Source: Candidatus Bipolaricaulota bacterium (GTDB taxonomy: Bacteria > Bipolaricaulota > Bipolaricaulia > RBG-16-55-9). Taken from it: 25,622 nucleotides of DNA. The notes under the pieces were generated by a model. It had not been told where the DNA came from and did not search any database. It worked only from the letters and a program-made list of their open reading frames with translations. Below are positions 1 through 8,243 of the stretch, piece by piece. The translations under genes were made by a program, and so were the position numbers. The stretch spans positions 1 through 25,622 of the forward strand of contig WFPR01000065.1 in NCBI GenBank assembly GCA_015487455.1, in the 5' to 3' direction. Within the stretch, counting starts at the first letter, position 1. Every line of letters starts with the position of its first letter.

Positions 1-1131
1 CTCCTGACGCTCGTGGCCCTCTGGTTCCTCTACGCCGTCGGGAAGGGCGTGGTGAGCTGGGCCCTCACCGAGGCCGACTGGGCGGTCATCCCGCCCAACC
101 TGAAGCTCCTCCTGGTGGGCTTCTACCCCGAGGGGGAGCTGTGGCGCGTCTGGACGGTGCTGTACGTGCTCCTCGGGCTCCTGGGGGTCAGCGCGGGGCT
201 CTGGGGCGGGCTGCTGCGCGAGGCGGCCGTGATCGTGGGCGCCGCCGTCGCGCTGCTCCTCGGGCTGCTGCTCCTGGCGGGCTGGGGCGAGCGCCTGCTC
301 GTGGGCGGGCTCGTCCTGACGCTCGGTGGGGGGCTCGCCCTCGGCTGGCTCGTGCGCGCCCAGGGCCGGGGGCACCCCCGACGCGTGCAGCGGTGGAAGC
401 GCGCCCTGATCGCCCTCTGGCTGCTCCTCCCGGTGGCCGTCGTGCTGCTGCTGGGGGGCCTGCCCCTGCTGCAGCTGAAGAGCGTGCCCACGACGCAGTG
501 GGGCGGGCTGCTCCTCACCTTCGCGCTCGCGGTCGTGAGCATCGTGCTCTGCTTCCCGCTGGGGGTGCTCTTGGCGCTGGGGCGCCAAAGCTCGCTGCCC
601 GTCATCCGCTGGGCCTCCATCGTCTACATCGAGGTGATCCGGGGCGTGCCCCTGGTCACGGTGCTGTTCATGGCCTCGCTGATGCTGCCGCTGTTCCTGC
701 CGGGCGGCTGGCGGGTCGACCACGTGGTGCGGGCCATCACGGCCTTCACGCTCTTCACCGCCGCCTACATCGCGGAGAACGTCCGCGGGGGCCTGCAGGC
801 CATCCCCAGGGGCCAGATCGAGGCCGCCCAGGCCCTGGGCCTCGGCCCCGTGCTCACCACGGTGCTCATCGTGCTCCCGCAGGCGCTGCGGGCCGTCATC
901 CCCGCCAACGTGGGCCAGTTCATCGCCCTGTTCAAGGACACCTCGCTGGTGTTCATCGTCCCGCTGATGGACTTCTTGGGCATCGCGCTCGACGTCATCG
1001 AGAACCCGAAGTGGGGCGGCCCGGCCCGCGAGATGCTGCTGTTCGTGGCCCTCGTCTACTGGCTCTTCACCTACTTCATGAGCCACATGAGCCGGAAGCT
1101 GGAGCGGGCGCTGGGCGTCGGCGAGCGCTAG
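1..1131 (+). CDS. aapM: Polar amino acid ABC transporter permease, AapM-like (5' end outside window)
   Basis: Inner-membrane permease of a general L-amino acid importer of the Aap/His family. The frame is open from the first base, so the start probably lies upstream; a GTG at 13 is only the first possible start inside the window. At least 376 residues are present, almost all hydrophobic. There is a long N-terminal membrane region, then the usual permease domain in the C-terminal half. The cytoplasmic EAA loop (EAAQALGLG, about residue 270 from the GTG at 13) precedes a segment rich in IALFKDTSL, typical of amino acid permeases. A length near 375 residues with extra N-terminal helices fits AapM rather than the shorter HisM or GlnP. 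The ATPase follows 70 bp downstream. The partner permease and binding protein would be upstream, out of view. The substrate is inferred from family only. Confidence 0.85.
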   Translation, partial: LLTLVALWFLYAVGKGVVSWALTEADWAVIPPNLKLLLVGFYPEGELWRVWTVLYVLLGLLGVSAGLWGGLLREAAVIVGAAVALLLGLLLLAGWGERLLVGGLVLTLGGGLALGWLVRAQGRGHPRRVQRWKRALIALWLLLPVAVVLLLGGLPLLQLKSVPTTQWGGLLLTFALAVVSIVLCFPLGVLLALGRQSSLPVIRWASIVYIEVIRGVPLVTVLFMASLMLPLFLPGGWRVDHVVRAITAFTLFTAAYIAENVRGGLQAIPRGQIEAAQALGLGPVLTTVLIVLPQALRAVIPANVGQFIALFKDTSLVFIVPLMDFLGIALDVIENPKWGGPAREMLLFVALVYWLFTYFMSHMSRKLERALGVGER

Positions 1132-1134
1132 CCT

Positions 1135-1140
1135 TATAAT
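1135..1140 (+). promoter_or_regulatory. Consensus -10 box before the amino acid ABC ATPase
   Basis: A perfect TATAAT lies 3 bp after the permease stop codon and 61 bp before the ATPase start. No convincing -35 is visible 16-18 bp upstream, so this may be a weak internal promoter giving extra ATPase transcript, or chance. TATAAT is rare in such GC-rich DNA, which favours function. Confidence 0.35.
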
Positions 1141-1201
1141 CTCAACGCGCCCAACGCGACGGGACGCGCGGACAAGGCAAGACAAAGCAAGGCCGGGAGC
1201 C

Positions 1202-2002
<801 letters not shown>

Positions 2003-2010
2003 GGCGAAAG

Positions 2011-2733
2011 ATGCCCCGATTCTACCGGGCGACGCTCGAGCCCGGCTTCGAGGAGCTTTTGGCCGTCGTCCTCTCCCCCCGCGAGCTGGATCTTTACTCG
2101 AAGCTCAAAGGCGAGCGGAGGAGGCGGAGCTGGCTCGTCGGGCGCCTGGCCGCCAAGGCCCTCCTCCTCGGCGCCGGGACGGCGCTTGACCCCCGGGACG
2201 TGGAGGTCCTCCCCGATGGGCGGGGCGTCCCCCGGGCGCTCCTGAGGGGCGAGCCCCTCCCGCTGTCGCTCTCGATCGCCCACAGCCGCCGCGAGCCCGA
2301 GGGCGGGCGCTTGAGCGTCGAGGGCTTCGCCGGGCTGGCCGACCTCGAGGGCGAAGGGCACATAGGCGTGGACCTCGAGCGGGTGCGGCCCCTCCACCCG
2401 CGCCTCGTCGAGCGCGCCTTCCACCCCGAGGAGCGGGAAGCCCTCTGCGCCCTTAAAGAGCAAGCTCAAGCGGAAGGGCTCGTCGCGCGCTGGGCGTTGA
2501 AGGAGGCCGCGTACAAGGCGCTCGGCGCCGCCGGGCTCCTGCCCTCCCCGCGGGGGCCGGGCTTGGGCTTGAGCTTAAGCTGGCGCGACTTTCTCACAGA
2601 GCTTTCAACGAGCCCGCGCCCCCATCGGGATCAGCCCGCCCGCGTCCGCGTCCCGCCCCTGCGCGTCGAGCTTGTGGCGGGCGTGCATTTCGAAGGGGCG
2701 TTCTGCCGGGCGTGGGCGCTGCTCAAGCGCTAG
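2011..2733 (+). CDS. 4'-phosphopantetheinyl transferase, Sfp/AcpT type
   Basis: Predicted to transfer 4'-phosphopantetheine from coenzyme A onto a conserved serine of acyl or peptidyl carrier proteins. The 240-residue protein has the Sfp-family motifs in order: an Arg-rich WLVGRLAAK segment at 41-49, SIAHS at 88-92, the magnesium-binding GVDLE at 119-123, and WALKEAAYK at 161-169, which corresponds to the conserved WxxKEAxxK. Length matches the Sfp class, about twice that of AcpS. A low-complexity stretch with the pattern GPGLGLSLS follows at about 183-191, encoded by a 6-bp repeating tract. No carrier protein or synthase gene lies nearby, so the target could be the fatty-acid carrier protein. 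Its stop codon overlaps that of the convergent propeller gene. Confidence 0.85.
   Translation: MPRFYRATLEPGFEELLAVVLSPRELDLYSKLKGERRRRSWLVGRLAAKALLLGAGTALDPRDVEVLPDGRGVPRALLRGEPLPLSLSIAHSRREPEGGRLSVEGFAGLADLEGEGHIGVDLERVRPLHPRLVERAFHPEEREALCALKEQAQAEGLVARWALKEAAYKALGAAGLLPSPRGPGLGLSLSWRDFLTELSTSPRPHRDQPARVRVPPLRVELVAGVHFEGAFCRAWALLKR
2553..2583 (+). repeat. Degenerate 6-bp-period tract in the phosphopantetheinyl transferase gene
   Basis: The units gggccg, ggcttg, ggcttg, agctta and agctgg follow each other in register and encode alternating Gly-Leu and Ser-Leu dipeptides. It is one of about a dozen similar tracts in the window. Confidence 0.6.
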
Positions 2734-5582
2734 CGCAGCACGACGAGCTTGCGGACGGGGCTCCGCATCAGCCGTCCCTGCGCGTCCTTGGCCGTCACGA
2801 CGTAGAGGTACACGCCGTTGGCCGCCACGTCCCCCCGCTGGGTCTGGAGGTTCCACTGGAGGGTGAGCCGGGGCTGGAAGCCGCTGTCGTAGATCACCCG
2901 CCCGCTCAAGCTGTAGATCTGGAGTCGGACGCCCTCAATGGCGTCCTCGGCTTTGGGCAAACCCGACGCCGGGAGGCCCTCCACGCGGAACGTGTAGGCG
3001 TCCCCGAGCGGCGCGCGCGTCGCCCGCACGACGAGCGCGCTCAAGCCTACGCGCCCGTCCTCCTCGTCGTTCGACCCTGACGGGGACGAGGGCGACTCGA
3101 GGGCCGCGGCCGCAGCGCGGAACGGGGCGATGGGCTCTATGGCGACGAAGACGTCGGGGTCGGGGCGGAGGAAGCCGAGCCGACGGCAGTCGAACGCCTC
3201 GTGCGCCCCGCTGTGGCGCACCCGCGACGAGCTGCTGCCCCCGACGGCGTAGAGCACGCCGTCGACGTTGACGGCCTGGACGCCGACGCGGGCGAACTTC
3301 GGCCCCGCGATGGGCGTCCAGCGGCCCGTCGCCGCGTCGTAGAGCCAGGCGTCCCGGCGCAGCAGCGAGAAGCGCTCGCTGAGCCCGTCGAAGACGGCGA
3401 GCTTCCCGTCGCAGACGCCCGCCGACGGGAAGACCCGCCCCCGCTTCTCGGGGAGGTCCGCCACCCAGCGCCACTCGCCCGCGCGGGGGTCGAGCGCAAG
3501 GACGGAGCTGTACACTCTCTTCGTCTGGGCGTTGTAGCCGCCGATGACGTAGATCTGGCCGTCGATCACGGCGGTGGCAAACGCCGCCCGTGGCTCCGGC
3601 AGCGGCGGGCCGGGCGTCCAGCGCCCGGTGGTGAGGTCGTAAACCTCGACGGTGTCGAGGGTGCGGCCGCAGAAGAGCGAGACGCAGTCCTGGCCGCCGA
3701 TGGCGTAGATCTTCGTCCCGACGCGGGCCGCGCCCAGGAACGCCCGCGGCGTCGACAGCGCCGGGAGCCGCGCCCAGCGATTCGTCAGGACGTCGTAGCG
3801 CTCGAACGCCCCCGTGACGCCGCCGTACTTGGAGGAGCGCCCGCCCACGACGTAGAGCGAGAGCCCGTAGGCGACGGCCGCCGCGGCGGAGCGGGGCGTG
3901 GGCATCGGGGCCAGCCTCACCCAGCGCTTCGTGCGCGTGTTGAACGCCTCGTTGGCGTCGGAGTCGCCAGCCTCGCGGAAGCCCAGCCTCGTGCCGCCGA
4001 CGGCGAAGACGGCCTTCCCCACGGCCGCGGTGGCTACGGCCTCCCGCGGCGTCGGCAGGTCGGGGAGCGTCCTCCAGGTGAGCCCCCGCTCGCGGTTGTC
4101 GCCCCAGGCCAGGTAGAAGTTCCGAGCGTCGGCTGTGATGTCGATGTAGTCGCCCATGTAGCAGGGGCGGACGCGGTCGAAGTTCGGCCCCAGCGGCGGG
4201 ACGCCGAACGAGACGGTCGTGACCCGCTTGTTGGGGAGCCACGTCCGCCCGCCGTCCGTCGAGACGGCCATGTAAACGTCGATCTTGAGGTTCTCGGGGT
4301 CGTGACGCCGGTCGTACCAGATGGCCGCGATCGTCCCGTCGGGCGCCACCGCGAGGGCGGGCAGGAACTGATCGTTCGGGGTGCGGTCGTCGTTGAGGCG
4401 CACGGGCTCGCTCCAGGTGCGCCCGCCGTCGCTCGAGCGCACGAAGTACACGTCGGACTGGTCGACGCCGGGCGGGTTACTGGCGAAGACGACGTACACC
4501 TCGCCGTTCGTGGGGTTGACGGCCAGCGAGGGGAACTCGAACCCCGCGTCGATGTAGCCCTTCAGGATGCGCCGCCCCTGGCAGGTGGCGGGCGGCGCAT
4601 CCTCGCCGATGAACTCGACCCTCGCGGCCAGGACGGGCTCGTCGAAGGTCCGCCCGCCGTCCGTCGAGCGGGTCACGACGATGCCGGGGATCGTGAAGTC
4701 CTCCCAGGCGACGTAGACCTCTCCGTTCGGCCCCACGCGGGGGATCGAGCCCTGGACGACATGCCCCGGCGGCGAGAGCGGGATCGCGGGCTGGAAGCTC
4801 CGGCCGCCGTCCGTCGAGCGCGCGACGTAGATGCGCATCCCCTCGCGGGAGAAGCGCGTCCAGGTGACGTAGACGTTCCCGTCGTAGCGGCCGCCCGTCG
4901 CGTCCGCCGCGATGAGCTCCTTGTCCTGGAAGCTGCCGGGGCCGTCGACGCTCCAGCTGGCGCTCACGGGCGGGGTGAACGTCCGCCCGCCGTCTGTGGA
5001 GCGCGAGACGCCGATGAACGCGACCCCGTCGGCCCTCACCGAGATCTGCGAGAAGTAGAAGACCCCGCGACTGTCCACGGCGAGGTCGGGGTCGCCCAGG
5101 TTCGCGCCACCCTCGGGCGGCGGGACCACGCCCGCGTCGCGGAACGTCCGCCCGCCGTCCGTCGAGTAGCCGTAGCCCGTGAGGCTCCGCGTCTCGAAGA
5201 ACTGCCCGATGTCGTTCCAGCCGACCACCACGTTGGGGCCGAAGACGGCCACGGCCGTCTCGCTCTGGGTCGTGAGCGAGGGGTTCTCGTCCTGGGCGCG
5301 GTCGTTGACCCGCACGTTGAGCCCCTCAAGCCCGCCGTCGGGGCGCTCCAGGCCGGGGACCTCCCCCCGACCCCGCTCGCGGTCGTCGTAGGCCAGCTGC
5401 AAGTAGAGCTCTCCGGCCGTCGACAGGTAGGGCCGCAGGGGCGAGCTCAACAGCCAGCGATAGTGAGCGTGCCCCCACGGCGGCGTCACTACAGGCCCCA
5501 CCGTCGCCGTCGCGGCGGTGGCGGCGATCAGCAGCCCGAGGACGACCAGCACGATGCCGAGTCGCGCGGATCGGCTCCTCAC
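2730..5582 (-). CDS. Secreted double beta-propeller protein: BNR/sialidase-like plus kelch, with C-terminal sorting or FlgD-like domain
   Basis: A 950-residue exported protein of unknown function. Residues 1-27 form a signal peptide (Arg-rich start, hydrophobic core, Ala-rich end). Six Asp-box repeats of the form S-T-D-G-G-R-T-F/W lie at about 139, 194, 255, 305, 382 and 440, marking a BNR/sialidase-like propeller. Six kelch motifs with paired glycines (VGG or IGG) follow from about 502 to 785, usually preceded by W..LP.LPTPR. A spacer leads to a domain at about 845-950 ending like FlgD-type or type IX secretion sorting domains (ANGVYLYVV, then RKLVVLR). The GTG start is set by a strong AGGAGG five bases upstream. 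No catalytic sialidase residues could be confirmed, so binding or a surface role is as likely as hydrolysis. The stop overlaps that of the convergent gene. Confidence 0.85.
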   Translation of the reverse strand: MRSRSARLGIVLVVLGLLIAATAATATVGPVVTPPWGHAHYRWLLSSPLRPYLSTAGELYLQLAYDDRERGRGEVPGLERPDGGLEGLNVRVNDRAQDENPSLTTQSETAVAVFGPNVVVGWNDIGQFFETRSLTGYGYSTDGGRTFRDAGVVPPPEGGANLGDPDLAVDSRGVFYFSQISVRADGVAFIGVSRSTDGGRTFTPPVSASWSVDGPGSFQDKELIAADATGGRYDGNVYVTWTRFSREGMRIYVARSTDGGRSFQPAIPLSPPGHVVQGSIPRVGPNGEVYVAWEDFTIPGIVVTRSTDGGRTFDEPVLAARVEFIGEDAPPATCQGRRILKGYIDAGFEFPSLAVNPTNGEVYVVFASNPPGVDQSDVYFVRSSDGGRTWSEPVRLNDDRTPNDQFLPALAVAPDGTIAAIWYDRRHDPENLKIDVYMAVSTDGGRTWLPNKRVTTVSFGVPPLGPNFDRVRPCYMGDYIDITADARNFYLAWGDNRERGLTWRTLPDLPTPREAVATAAVGKAVFAVGGTRLGFREAGDSDANEAFNTRTKRWVRLAPMPTPRSAAAAVAYGLSLYVVGGRSSKYGGVTGAFERYDVLTNRWARLPALSTPRAFLGAARVGTKIYAIGGQDCVSLFCGRTLDTVEVYDLTTGRWTPGPPLPEPRAAFATAVIDGQIYVIGGYNAQTKRVYSSVLALDPRAGEWRWVADLPEKRGRVFPSAGVCDGKLAVFDGLSERFSLLRRDAWLYDAATGRWTPIAGPKFARVGVQAVNVDGVLYAVGGSSSSRVRHSGAHEAFDCRRLGFLRPDPDVFVAIEPIAPFRAAAAALESPSSPSGSNDEEDGRVGLSALVVRATRAPLGDAYTFRVEGLPASGLPKAEDAIEGVRLQIYSLSGRVIYDSGFQPRLTLQWNLQTQRGDVAANGVYLYVVTAKDAQGRLMRSPVRKLVVLR

Positions 5583-5645
5583 GTCGGCCTCCTTTTTGCT
5601 CCCCGCGGTTCTGACTCAAGGCTGGAGGCAGACGCGCAGGAAGGG

Positions 5646-5981
5646 CTAAAGGTGCTTCTCGAGCGCCTGGCGGAGCTGGGCCTTCGGCATGTAGCCGATG
5701 AGGCGCTCGACCTCCCGACCGTCCTTGAACACGATCAGGGTGGGGATGCTGTGGACGTTGTGCTTCGAGGCGAGCGCGTCGTTCCGATCGACGTCGAGCT
5801 TGACGATCTTGAGGCGCCCGTGCAGCTCCTGGGCCAGCTCCTCGACCACGGGCTCGAGCGCGCGGCACGGCCCGCACCAGTCCGCGTAGAAGTCGACCAG
5901 GACGGGCTGCGTCCGGCTCGCCTCCAGCACCTCCCGCTCGAAGTCCTCCTCGTTCACGTGAAGCACCGTGCCCATGCTCAT
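5646..5981 (-). CDS. trxA: Thioredoxin
   Basis: Small cytoplasmic disulfide reductase, 111 residues from the chosen ATG. The active site WCGPC sits in the usual DFYADWCGPC context, followed by the conserved cis-proline segment SIPTLIVF. The frame can be extended to a TTG at 5999, but that extension covers the ribosome binding site AGGAGG at 5991-5996. The ATG at 5981 has correct 9-base spacing and is preferred. The gene follows sufS by about 90 bp in the same direction and has a candidate promoter of its own. Thioredoxin next to a cysteine desulfurase and SufU makes a role in reducing persulfide intermediates possible, but that is inference from position only. Confidence 0.93.
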   Translation of the reverse strand: MSMGTVLHVNEEDFEREVLEASRTQPVLVDFYADWCGPCRALEPVVEELAQELHGRLKIVKLDVDRNDALASKHNVHSIPTLIVFKDGREVERLIGYMPKAQLRQALEKHL

Positions 5982-6020
5982 GAACGGATGCCTCCTCAAG
6001 CTTGATCGTCGTCAGGGGTC

Positions 6021-6049
6021 ATTCTGGGGGATGGGCTCCCCCTTTGCAA
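6021..6049 (-). promoter_or_regulatory. Predicted trxA promoter
   Basis: On the minus strand a TTGCAA (6044-6049) and CAGAAT (6021-6026) are separated by 17 bp. The predicted start of transcription would give a leader of about 33 bases containing the trxA ribosome binding site. A 6-bp inverted repeat (GGGGGA/TCCCCC, 6026-6042) lies between the two boxes and could be an operator or chance. Confidence 0.45.
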
Positions 6050-6074
6050 GCCCTCCGCTCCGCGTCCGCGCGGG

Positions 6075-7334
6075 CTACACGCGGAAGAGCCGCTTGGCCC
6101 TCTGGATGCCCTCGATCAGGCGATCGACCTCGTCCTCGGTGTTGTAGATGTAGAAGCTGGCGCGGGCGGTGTTGTCCATCCCGAGGCGCCGCATGAGGGG
6201 CTGGGCACAGTGATGCCCGGAGCGCACCGCGATGCCCTCCTCGTCCAGCACGCTCGCTAGATCGTGCGGGTGCACGCCCTCGACGTTGAACGAGATCACC
6301 CCCAGGCGGTCCTCGGGGTCGTGCGGGCCGTACACCACGACGCCCTCGAGCTTCAGCAGCCGTTCGAGGGCGTACTCGAGCAGCCTCCGCTCGTGGGCGT
6401 AGACGTTCTCCAACCCCAGGTCCATCAAGTAGTCGACGGCGACGCCCAACGCGATCCCGTCGGCGATGCTCGGCGTCCCGGCCTCGAACTTCCAGGGCAG
6501 CTCGTTCCACGTCGCGCCCTCGAGCGTGACGCTCGAGATCATGTCGCCGCCCCGCAGGAACGGCTCCATGCGCTCGAGCAGCTCCCGCTTGCCGTACAAG
6601 AAGCCCGTCCCCGTCGGCCCGAGCATCTTGTGGCCCGAGGCGGCCAGGAAGTCGCAGTCGAGCGCCCGGACGTCGAGGGGGAGGTGCGGCGCGGACTGGG
6701 CCGCGTCCACCACGACCCGGGCGCCCACCCGGTGCGCCGCCTCGACGATCTCGGGCAGCGGGTTGATCGTCCCCAGCACGTTCGAGGCGTGGATGACCCC
6801 GACGAGCTTCGTCCTGGGGGAGAGCAGCCGCTTGAACTCGTCGAGCTTGAGGCGCCCCTGCTCGTCGACGTCGATGAACTTCAAAACGACGCCCCGGCGC
6901 TCCCGCAGCAGCATCCAGGGCACCAGGTTGGAGTGGTGCTCCATGATCGTGAGCACGATCTCGTCGCCCTCTTCCAGCTCCCAGAGGCCCCAGCCGTACA
7001 TCACCAAATTGAGCGCCTCCGTGGCGTTGCGGGTGAAAATAATTTCGCGCCAGCTACGGGCATTGATGAACCTCGCCACCTTCTTGTGGGCCTCCTCGTA
7101 CGCGACGGACGCCTCGTGGCTGAGGGTGTGCACCGCCCGATGGACGTTGGCGTTCATCCGGGTGTAGAAGCGCTCGAGCGCCTCGATCACGGGGCGGGGG
7201 CGCTGGGTCGTCGCGGCGTTGTCCAAATAGATCAGGGGCTTCCCGTGGATCTTGCGCTGAAAGATGGGGAAGTCCTCCCGGACCTTGAGGGGGTCCAGCC
7301 CCCGCTTCGCGTCCGTCCGCGCCTGGGTGGCCAC
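6075..7334 (-). CDS. sufS: Cysteine desulfurase SufS
   Basis: Pyridoxal-phosphate enzyme of 419 residues that takes sulfur from cysteine, leaving alanine and an enzyme persulfide, for iron-sulfur cluster assembly. The PLP lysine is Lys236 in SGHKMLGPTG. The persulfide cysteine is Cys376 in RSGHHCAQPLM, the short-loop arrangement of SufS (group II) rather than IscS. Other family motifs seen are YLDNAATTQ at 36-44 and the histidine-rich MEHHSN at 131-136. The GTG start is preceded by a GGGGAGGG ribosome binding site about 10 bases upstream. It is the last gene of the suf cluster and pairs with SufU, since no SufE is present. The start codon is the least certain element. Confidence 0.96.
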   Translation of the reverse strand: MATQARTDAKRGLDPLKVREDFPIFQRKIHGKPLIYLDNAATTQRPRPVIEALERFYTRMNANVHRAVHTLSHEASVAYEEAHKKVARFINARSWREIIFTRNATEALNLVMYGWGLWELEEGDEIVLTIMEHHSNLVPWMLLRERRGVVLKFIDVDEQGRLKLDEFKRLLSPRTKLVGVIHASNVLGTINPLPEIVEAAHRVGARVVVDAAQSAPHLPLDVRALDCDFLAASGHKMLGPTGTGFLYGKRELLERMEPFLRGGDMISSVTLEGATWNELPWKFEAGTPSIADGIALGVAVDYLMDLGLENVYAHERRLLEYALERLLKLEGVVVYGPHDPEDRLGVISFNVEGVHPHDLASVLDEEGIAVRSGHHCAQPLMRRLGMDNTARASFYIYNTEDEVDRLIEGIQRAKRLFRV

Positions 7335-7367
7335 GGCGGTTCGCCCTCCCCTTGGGTGCCTTCTCGC

Positions 7368-7727
7368 TTACAGCTCGTCTTCGTCGCCTTCCGCTCCGGC
7401 CCCGGCCTCGGCCTCCGCCTCGAGGAGCACCTGGACCTCGTCGCCCTGGATGCGCACCGGGTACGTTTGAATGGGCTCGACGGCGGGCATCCTCAGCACG
7501 GCCCCCGTGGTGAGGTCGAACTGGGCCCCGTGCCGCGGGCAGGTGATGACCTTGCCGTGGACCTCGCCGCCCGTCAGGATGCCGCCGTCGTGGGTGCAGA
7601 CGTCCTGAATGGCGTAGTAGCGCCCCTCCACGTTGAAGACGGCGATCCGCTCCTCGTCGATCTCCACGGCCTTGTAGGAGCCGGGCTCCTTCAGCTCCTC
7701 GACCTTCGCGACGGTGATCCAGCCCAT
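7368..7727 (-). CDS. Rieske-type [2Fe-2S] ferredoxin in the suf operon
   Basis: A 119-residue soluble electron carrier with a single Rieske domain. Cluster ligands are Cys44 and His46 (CTH) and Cys63 and His66 (CPRH). The pattern matches the stand-alone ferredoxins of ring-hydroxylating dioxygenases and NirD-like proteins. The start chosen is the ATG at 7727 with purine-rich GAGGGG just upstream; the frame runs open to 7769 but through a repetitive stretch. The last 20 residues are an acidic Ala/Glu/Gly tail encoded by a 6-bp-period tract and are probably disordered. A Rieske protein inside suf operons is also known in Actinobacteria, where its exact role is unsettled. Here it may supply electrons to cluster assembly or be an early client. 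Confidence 0.88.
   Translation of the reverse strand: MGWITVAKVEELKEPGSYKAVEIDEERIAVFNVEGRYYAIQDVCTHDGGILTGGEVHGKVITCPRHGAQFDLTTGAVLRMPAVEPIQTYPVRIQGDEVQVLLEAEAEAGAGAEGDEDEL
7390..7427 (-). repeat. 6-bp-period tract encoding the acidic tail of the Rieske protein
   Basis: On the plus strand the units gctccg, gccccg, gcctcg, gcctcc and gcctcg follow in register. They encode the alternating Glu-Ala/Gly-Ala tail. Members differ mainly at one or two positions. Confidence 0.6.
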
Positions 7728-7746
7728 TCCACCCCTCACTCCTCCG

Positions 7747-7775
7747 TGCTCATCATCAGCCATCATCACATCATC
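7747..7775 (-). repeat. CATCATCA direct repeats between sufU and the Rieske gene
   Basis: Three near-identical copies of catcatca are spaced 9-10 bp apart on the plus strand (TGATGATG on the coding strand). They lie in the gap between sufU and the Rieske gene, before the Rieske ribosome binding site. There is no evident function. Confidence 0.55.
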
Positions 7776-7793
7776 AACTAAGCTCAGCCGCGC

Positions 7794-8204
7794 TTAGCTC
7801 GCCAGCTCGGCCTCGTCGCCGTTCGGCCAGTCCGTCTCGCCGAAGAGCGCCCCCTTCGTCACCTTGAGCGCCAGGAGGGCGCACTTCAGCCGCATCGGGT
7901 TGACCTCGATGCCCAGGATGTCGAGCATCTCCCGCTTGCCCCAGCCCCTCACCTCCGCGAGCGGCTTGCCCTTCAGCTCCTCCGTCAGCATCGAGGCCGC
8001 GGCCTGGCTGATCGCGCACCCCTTGCCCGTGAAGCGCACGTCCTCGATCACGTCGCCGCGCAGCTTGAACTCCATGCGGATCTGATCGCCGCAGGAGGGG
8101 TTCCCCTCCTCGCGCACCACGTCCGGATCGTTCAAGTGCCCGAAGTTGCGCGGGTCCTTGTAGTGGTCGAGCAAAAGCTCCAGCTCGAACTCGTCCATGC
8201 CCAT
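7794..8204 (-). CDS. sufU: Iron-sulfur assembly sulfur-transfer protein SufU
   Basis: A 136-residue IscU-fold protein that accepts persulfide sulfur from SufS and passes it to the SufBCD scaffold. The three conserved cysteines are Cys38 (NPSCGD), Cys63 (GKGCAIS) and Cys108 (RLKCA), with Asp40 as the fourth zinc-ligand candidate. The spacing between the second and third cysteine (45 residues) is the longer SufU type rather than classical IscU. The start MGMDEF is 10 bp downstream of the sufD stop region. There is no clear Shine-Dalgarno, but a consensus -10 box lies just upstream, pointing to a separate leaderless transcript besides operon read-through. Confidence 0.93.
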   Translation of the reverse strand: MGMDEFELELLLDHYKDPRNFGHLNDPDVVREEGNPSCGDQIRMEFKLRGDVIEDVRFTGKGCAISQAAASMLTEELKGKPLAEVRGWGKREMLDILGIEVNPMRLKCALLALKVTKGALFGETDWPNGDEAELAS

Positions 8205-8213
8205 CGCTTGGGC

Positions 8214-8243
8214 ATTATAGCTCTTCCTGCCACTTCCTGTCGA
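8214..8243 (-). promoter_or_regulatory. Internal sufU promoter overlapping the sufD stop codon
   Basis: On the minus strand TCGACA (8238-8243) is followed after 18 bp by a perfect TATAAT (8214-8219). The TAA inside the -10 box is the stop codon of sufD. The box ends 9 bases before the sufU ATG, so transcription would start at or within a few bases of the initiator. Confidence 0.55.

Noticed and set aside
3201..6005. A 934-codon open frame on the plus strand opposite the propeller gene and trxA
   Set aside because: It is a mirror of GC-biased codon use. It has no domain, no ribosome binding site, and runs across two real genes and the gap between them.
7747..7775. CRISPR-like short repeats
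   Set aside because: The units are only 8 bp with 1-2 bp between them, and no cas genes are present. It is a simple repeat.
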